Assembly: GCA_029253325.1 (NCBI GenBank)
Contig: JAQWZS010000046.1
Location: 1 to 8,336, forward strand
DNA from: Bacteroidia bacterium
GTDB lineage: Bacteria > Bacteroidota > Bacteroidia > NS11-12g > UBA9320
Length of the DNA: 8,336 nt
Direction of reading: 5' to 3'
Shown: positions 5,990-8,336 of the stretch, in pieces
Numbering within the stretch: the first letter of the stretch is position 1
Layout: each line of letters starts with the position of its first letter
Notes under the pieces: generated by a model
Told to the model about the DNA's origin: nothing
The model's input: the letters and a program-made list of their open reading frames with translations, nothing else
Databases searched by the model: none
Program-made: the position numbers and the translations under genes

Positions 5990-6462
5990 AAGCCTCTTCT
6001 ATTGCTCAAATCAAAAAAGAAATTCAGTTCAATACTAAAGAAGAACTGATTGAAATTGTGCTAAGATTAGGAAAGTATAAAGTTGAAAATAAAGAACTTC
6101 TAAGTTACTTATTGTTTAATTCTCATGATGAAGAAGGGTATATCGAAAAAATTAAAAAATACACCGATTTTCAATTCGAAATCATAAATAGAGAAAACTA
6201 CTACTATATCAAAAAGAGTGTTCGAAAGATTTTGAGAACAACAAAACGTTTTATTAAATACAGTAAGAATATAGAAACTGAAACAACATTACTTATTCAT
6301 TTTTGTAGAAACCTAGAAGAAATGGATCCATCCTATAAATATAATCAGGTATTAACTAATATGTATGAAAGACAGTTGGGATTAGTTGAAAAGAACTTGA
6401 ATAAAATGCATGAAGATTTAAGGTATGATTACCAGGTAGAAATTGATTCATTAATCAGGTAG
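5986..6462 (+). CDS. Conserved-looking hypothetical protein, helical, 158 residues
   Basis: I cannot assign a domain or function. The product is a charged, soluble, probably all-helical protein without signal peptide or membrane segment. Visible segments are: an N-terminal KASSIAQIKKEI; an ELIEIVLRLGKYKVENKELLSYLLFNS block (20-46); the acidic turn HDEEGYIEKIK (47-57); a strongly basic helix, YYYIKKSVRKILRTTKRFIKYSKN (72-95); and a C-terminal helix ending NKMHEDLRYDYQVEID. The pattern resembles unannotated proteins I associate with Bacteroidota genomes, from memory and unchecked. The basic helix could contact nucleic acid, which would fit the VF530-family partner whose stop codon it overlaps by four bases; this is inference. 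Its 3' end overlaps convergent nhaC by eight bases. Confidence 0.85.
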   Translation: MKASSIAQIKKEIQFNTKEELIEIVLRLGKYKVENKELLSYLLFNSHDEEGYIEKIKKYTDFQFEIINRENYYYIKKSVRKILRTTKRFIKYSKNIETETTLLIHFCRNLEEMDPSYKYNQVLTNMYERQLGLVEKNLNKMHEDLRYDYQVEIDSLIR

Positions 6463-7891
6463 CAATACTATTCAACCGTTCTTTAATTTTAATTTTAAAT
6501 GCGGCAAAAATCAATGTCATAAAAGGGCTAACATAATTAAATACTGCATACATAAAATATTCACCAACACCAACACCTAGTACCCCACTTTGATAAGCAC
6601 CACAAGTATTCCATGGGATTAAGACAGAAGTTACCGTACCACTATCCTCTAATGTTCTACTTAAGTTCTCTGGGGCAAGATTTTTTTCCTCGAATGCTTT
6701 TGAAAACATTTTACCAGGTACAACAATGGAAAGATATTGATCGCTTGCTGTTAGGTTGATCGCAAGGCAGCTAGCCAATGTACTTGCAAAAAGACTGAAG
6801 ATAGAATCTCCAAGAGCTAACAAAGCTTTACTAATCCTTGATAGAGCACCGATAGATTCCATAATACCACCGAATACCATTGCACATATTATTAGCCAGA
6901 TTGTACCTAACATCCCTTCCATACCACCAGCGATAAAAAGTTCATTAAGAGCCTGATTAGATGTTTGGACAGATACCCCTGATGAAATTGCATTCAAATA
7001 GTATCTATAATTCTCAAAAAAAGATCCTGAAAAAATAATTGTCTGAAAATAATATGCAAGTACAAGTCCTAGGATTGTACCTACAAAAAGTGAGATAATT
7101 GGAGAAACTTTTTTAATAATTAATACAATAACTACAAGTGGAACAACAAACAGCCATGGAGATATATAAAAACTTTCTTGAATAGATAAAAGTAAATTTT
7201 GAGAACTGGATATCTCACCAGAGTCTATATTAAAACTGATTAGTATAAATACAATTAATGTAATGCTAATACTTGGAATTGTTGTATAGAGCATGTAACG
7301 TATATGAGTAAAAAGACTAGACCCAGCCATAGCGGCTGCAAGGTTGGTTGTATCACTTAATGGTGAAAGTTTATCGCCAAAATACGCTCCACTTATCACA
7401 GCACCTGCAACAATACCAGCGGGTATTCCTAAAGCTTTTCCTATGGCAATTAAAGCTACTCCAATTGTAGCACTGGTAGTCCAAGAGCTCCCAGTAGCGA
7501 TTGAAATAATTGCAGATAATATTACTGCCGAGGGTAAAAAGAAAGTGGGATTAATTAATTGAATACCATAGTAGATCATAGCTGGAACTATACCTGAGAT
7601 TAACCAAGATGCAGACAGAGAACCTACCAACAATAAAATTAAGATTGCACCAGTAACAGATTTAAGATTCTCCCCAACTTGATTTATCATGAATTTGAAG
7701 GGAATCTTATAAAACATACCCACAGTGGATGCTATGGCACCACCAATCAATAGAACAAACTGATTACTACCACTAATTGCCTCATCACCAAAAACAAACA
7801 CATTCAATGCTAACAGTAGAATTAAACATGCTATGGGTAAGGATGCTGCAAAAAGCGTAATGTGACCTTCTCTTTGATTGTTTGAATTCAT
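6455..7891 (-). CDS. nhaC: Na+/H+ antiporter, NhaC family
   Basis: The 478-residue inner-membrane protein is predicted to exchange cytoplasmic sodium for protons, supporting pH and salt balance. It has roughly 11-12 hydrophobic segments. Family signatures include SAIISIATGSSWTTSATIG, GAYFGDKLSPLSDTTNLA (168-185, with the charged and polar residues of the transport core), NLTASDQYLSIVVPGKMF and VLIPWNTCGAYQSGVLGVG. Length agrees with NhaC (about 460-490). Some relatives exchange malate/lactate or other solutes, so the exact substrate is uncertain. I start at ATG 7891 (MNSNNQREGH). A TTG at 7900 would add three residues but falls in the candidate promoter box. The gene appears monocistronic, transcribed toward the VF530 operon, and its last eight bases overlap the unknown gene at 5986-6462. 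Confidence 0.94.
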   Translation of the reverse strand: MNSNNQREGHITLFAASLPIACLILLLALNVFVFGDEAISGSNQFVLLIGGAIASTVGMFYKIPFKFMINQVGENLKSVTGAILILLLVGSLSASWLISGIVPAMIYYGIQLINPTFFLPSAVILSAIISIATGSSWTTSATIGVALIAIGKALGIPAGIVAGAVISGAYFGDKLSPLSDTTNLAAAMAGSSLFTHIRYMLYTTIPSISITLIVFILISFNIDSGEISSSQNLLLSIQESFYISPWLFVVPLVVIVLIIKKVSPIISLFVGTILGLVLAYYFQTIIFSGSFFENYRYYLNAISSGVSVQTSNQALNELFIAGGMEGMLGTIWLIICAMVFGGIMESIGALSRISKALLALGDSIFSLFASTLASCLAINLTASDQYLSIVVPGKMFSKAFEEKNLAPENLSRTLEDSGTVTSVLIPWNTCGAYQSGVLGVGVGEYFMYAVFNYVSPFMTLIFAAFKIKIKERLNSIAT

Positions 7892-7897
7892 ACTCAG

Positions 7898-7905
7898 CAA
7901 AGTAA
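7898..7905 (-). promoter_or_regulatory. Weak candidate -7 box (TTACTTTG on the minus strand) for nhaC
   Basis: On the minus strand this reads TTACTTTG, one mismatch from TAnnTTTG. It ends six bases before the ATG at 7891, so the transcript would be nearly leaderless. No -33 element is visible. Confidence 0.35.
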
Positions 7906-7917
7906 CTTAATTTTACG

Positions 7918-7931
7918 AATCATTTGTGATT
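7918..7931. repeat. Small inverted repeat AATCA-TTTG-TGATT upstream of nhaC
   Basis: Five-base arms AATCA and TGATT flank TTTG. The site lies about 12 bases upstream of the candidate nhaC -7 box, where a regulator could contact polymerase. In such A+T-rich DNA a five-base arm can arise by chance, so the operator reading is weak. Confidence 0.25.
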
Positions 7932-8069
7932 TTCAGAATTACACAAACCCTAACATCAGTCAATTTTTTCTAATTTCAATTTATACTTGAAATTTCTTTT
8001 AATAATTTTAGATATTTACACATTTTAACTAACTGAAAATTAGAGCATTATAAGTTAATTTTACTTAAT

Positions 8070-8183
8070 ATGATTAATATCATACGAAAACTTAATCGTA
8101 ATCATATTTCAAGAAAAAATGGTGACGTAACATTGTACTATGCTTTTAAGGCAAAAGAAGTTGAACTATTTAATAATAATTGA
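8070..8183 (+). CDS. Possible small ORF of 37 codons, unrecognised
   Basis: ATG at 8070 opens a frame reading MINIIRKLNRNHISRKNGDV and on to LFNNN, ending at TGA 8181-8183. The peptide is basic in its first half (four Arg and three Lys among 20 or so residues) and lacks a membrane segment. The frame is open only from 8037, just after an in-frame TGA. No good TAnnTTTG box precedes it. The RKNGDVTLYY stretch faintly recalls arm-binding segments of tyrosine recombinases, but this is too short to support. It may be chance or a gene remnant. Confidence 0.2.
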   Translation: MINIIRKLNRNHISRKNGDVTLYYAFKAKEVELFNNN

Positions 8184-8279
8184 CAATTAGTAGTCTTTAG
8201 CTTAGTAAATAGTTTTGAAAAAGATTGAGTATCTCAGTATTAGTAAGTTACGTTCAAAATACACTCAATGCTTAGTTTA

Positions 8280-8336
8280 GGGTAGATTGATTTCTAAAAA
8301 AAACGCTTAAGATTGTTATTGACCTTCAATCTGCCC
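8280..8336. repeat. 11-bp inverted repeat at the window edge, possible element end or hairpin
   Basis: GGGTAGATTGA (8280-8290) pairs with TCAATCTGCCC (8326-8336). There are ten Watson-Crick pairs and one G-T position, separated by 35 bases that include a run of eight A residues. The right arm ends at the last base of the window, so it cannot be told whether the symmetry continues. It could be the terminal repeats of a tiny non-coding element, a large-loop hairpin, or one end of an insertion sequence. No transposase is visible. Confidence 0.4.

Larger units (their letters stand above)
7892..8336. other. A+T-rich intergenic region upstream of nhaC, no clear gene
   Basis: This 445-base stretch contains no long reading frame, recognisable RNA gene or riboswitch that I can identify. 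It holds the presumed nhaC promoter next to the start codon, a doubtful 37-codon frame (8070-8183), several short palindromes, and an inverted repeat at the right edge. Repeated AGATTG hexamers occur at 8222, 8284 and 8310, with the complement CAATCT at 8327. The region looks like a genuine intergenic space or the edge of a repeat or insertion rather than a decayed gene. Confidence 0.7.

Noticed and set aside
7892..8069. Possible riboswitch or structured leader upstream of nhaC
   Set aside because: The candidate promoter is almost at the start codon, and I see no extended pairing or known riboswitch core motif.
8180..8208. TTGACA with a 17-base spacer to TAGTAA, resembling an E. coli sigma-70 promoter
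   Set aside because: Bacteroidota primary sigma factors use TTTG and TAnnTTTG elements, the -10 match is poor, and no gene follows within the window.
8224..8269. ATTGAGT/ACTCAAT inverted repeat
   Set aside because: The arms are only seven bases with a 32-base spacer in A+T-rich DNA. There is no T run, so a terminator or element end is not supported on its own.
8200..8276. GCTTAGT direct repeats at 8200 and 8270
   Set aside because: Two seven-base copies 70 bases apart are expected by chance; there is no third copy or regular spacing, so it is not a CRISPR or iteron array.

Overview
The window looks like chromosomal DNA from a Bacteroidota bacterium (Cytophagia- or Flavobacteriia-like). The case rests on an A+T-rich composition and an archaeal-type (type 3) prolyl-tRNA synthetase. 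It also rests on small proteins typical of that phylum, little sign of Shine-Dalgarno sequences, and repeated matches to the Bacteroidota -7 promoter box TAnnTTTG just upstream of start codons. The genus cannot be told from this sequence. A Na+/H+ antiporter would fit a marine or brackish life, but that is weak evidence.

Layout, left to right. proS (1-1374, +) has lost its N-terminus at the window edge. It converges on ccmB (1377-2042, -), with only two bases between the stop codons. ccmB diverges from a helical, possibly TerB-like gene (2070-2528, +). Their -7 boxes lie face to face around a perfect palindrome. The unknown gene overlaps the GTG start of the biotin carboxylase gene accC (2525-3994, +) by four bases. 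Next come a DEAD-box RNA helicase gene (4061-5401, +) and a cold-shock protein gene (5457-5648, +), ended by a strong intrinsic terminator (5670-5704). A second small operon follows: a VF530-family DNA-binding protein (5738-5989, +) overlapping by ATGA an unrecognised 158-residue protein (5986-6462, +). That gene overlaps the convergent nhaC-type Na+/H+ antiporter gene (6455-7891, -) by eight bases. The last 445 bases (7892-8336) are A+T-rich and mostly non-coding. They hold the nhaC promoter region, a doubtful 37-codon reading frame, and an 11-bp inverted repeat whose outer arm ends exactly at the window edge.

How the genes relate. The helicase and cold-shock genes form a sensible RNA-remodelling pair, probably for growth in the cold. 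The other genes are housekeeping or metabolic (translation, cytochrome c maturation, fatty-acid or propionate carboxylation, ion homeostasis) and show no joint pathway. Packing is tight, with overlapping reading frames and very short predicted 5' leaders.

I see no defence system, CRISPR array, prophage, transposase, tRNA or rRNA, and nothing that amounts to a convincing new multi-gene system. The best leads are the face-to-face promoters at ccmB, the unknown gene coupled to accC, the unknown partner of the VF530 gene, and the inverted repeat at the right edge.
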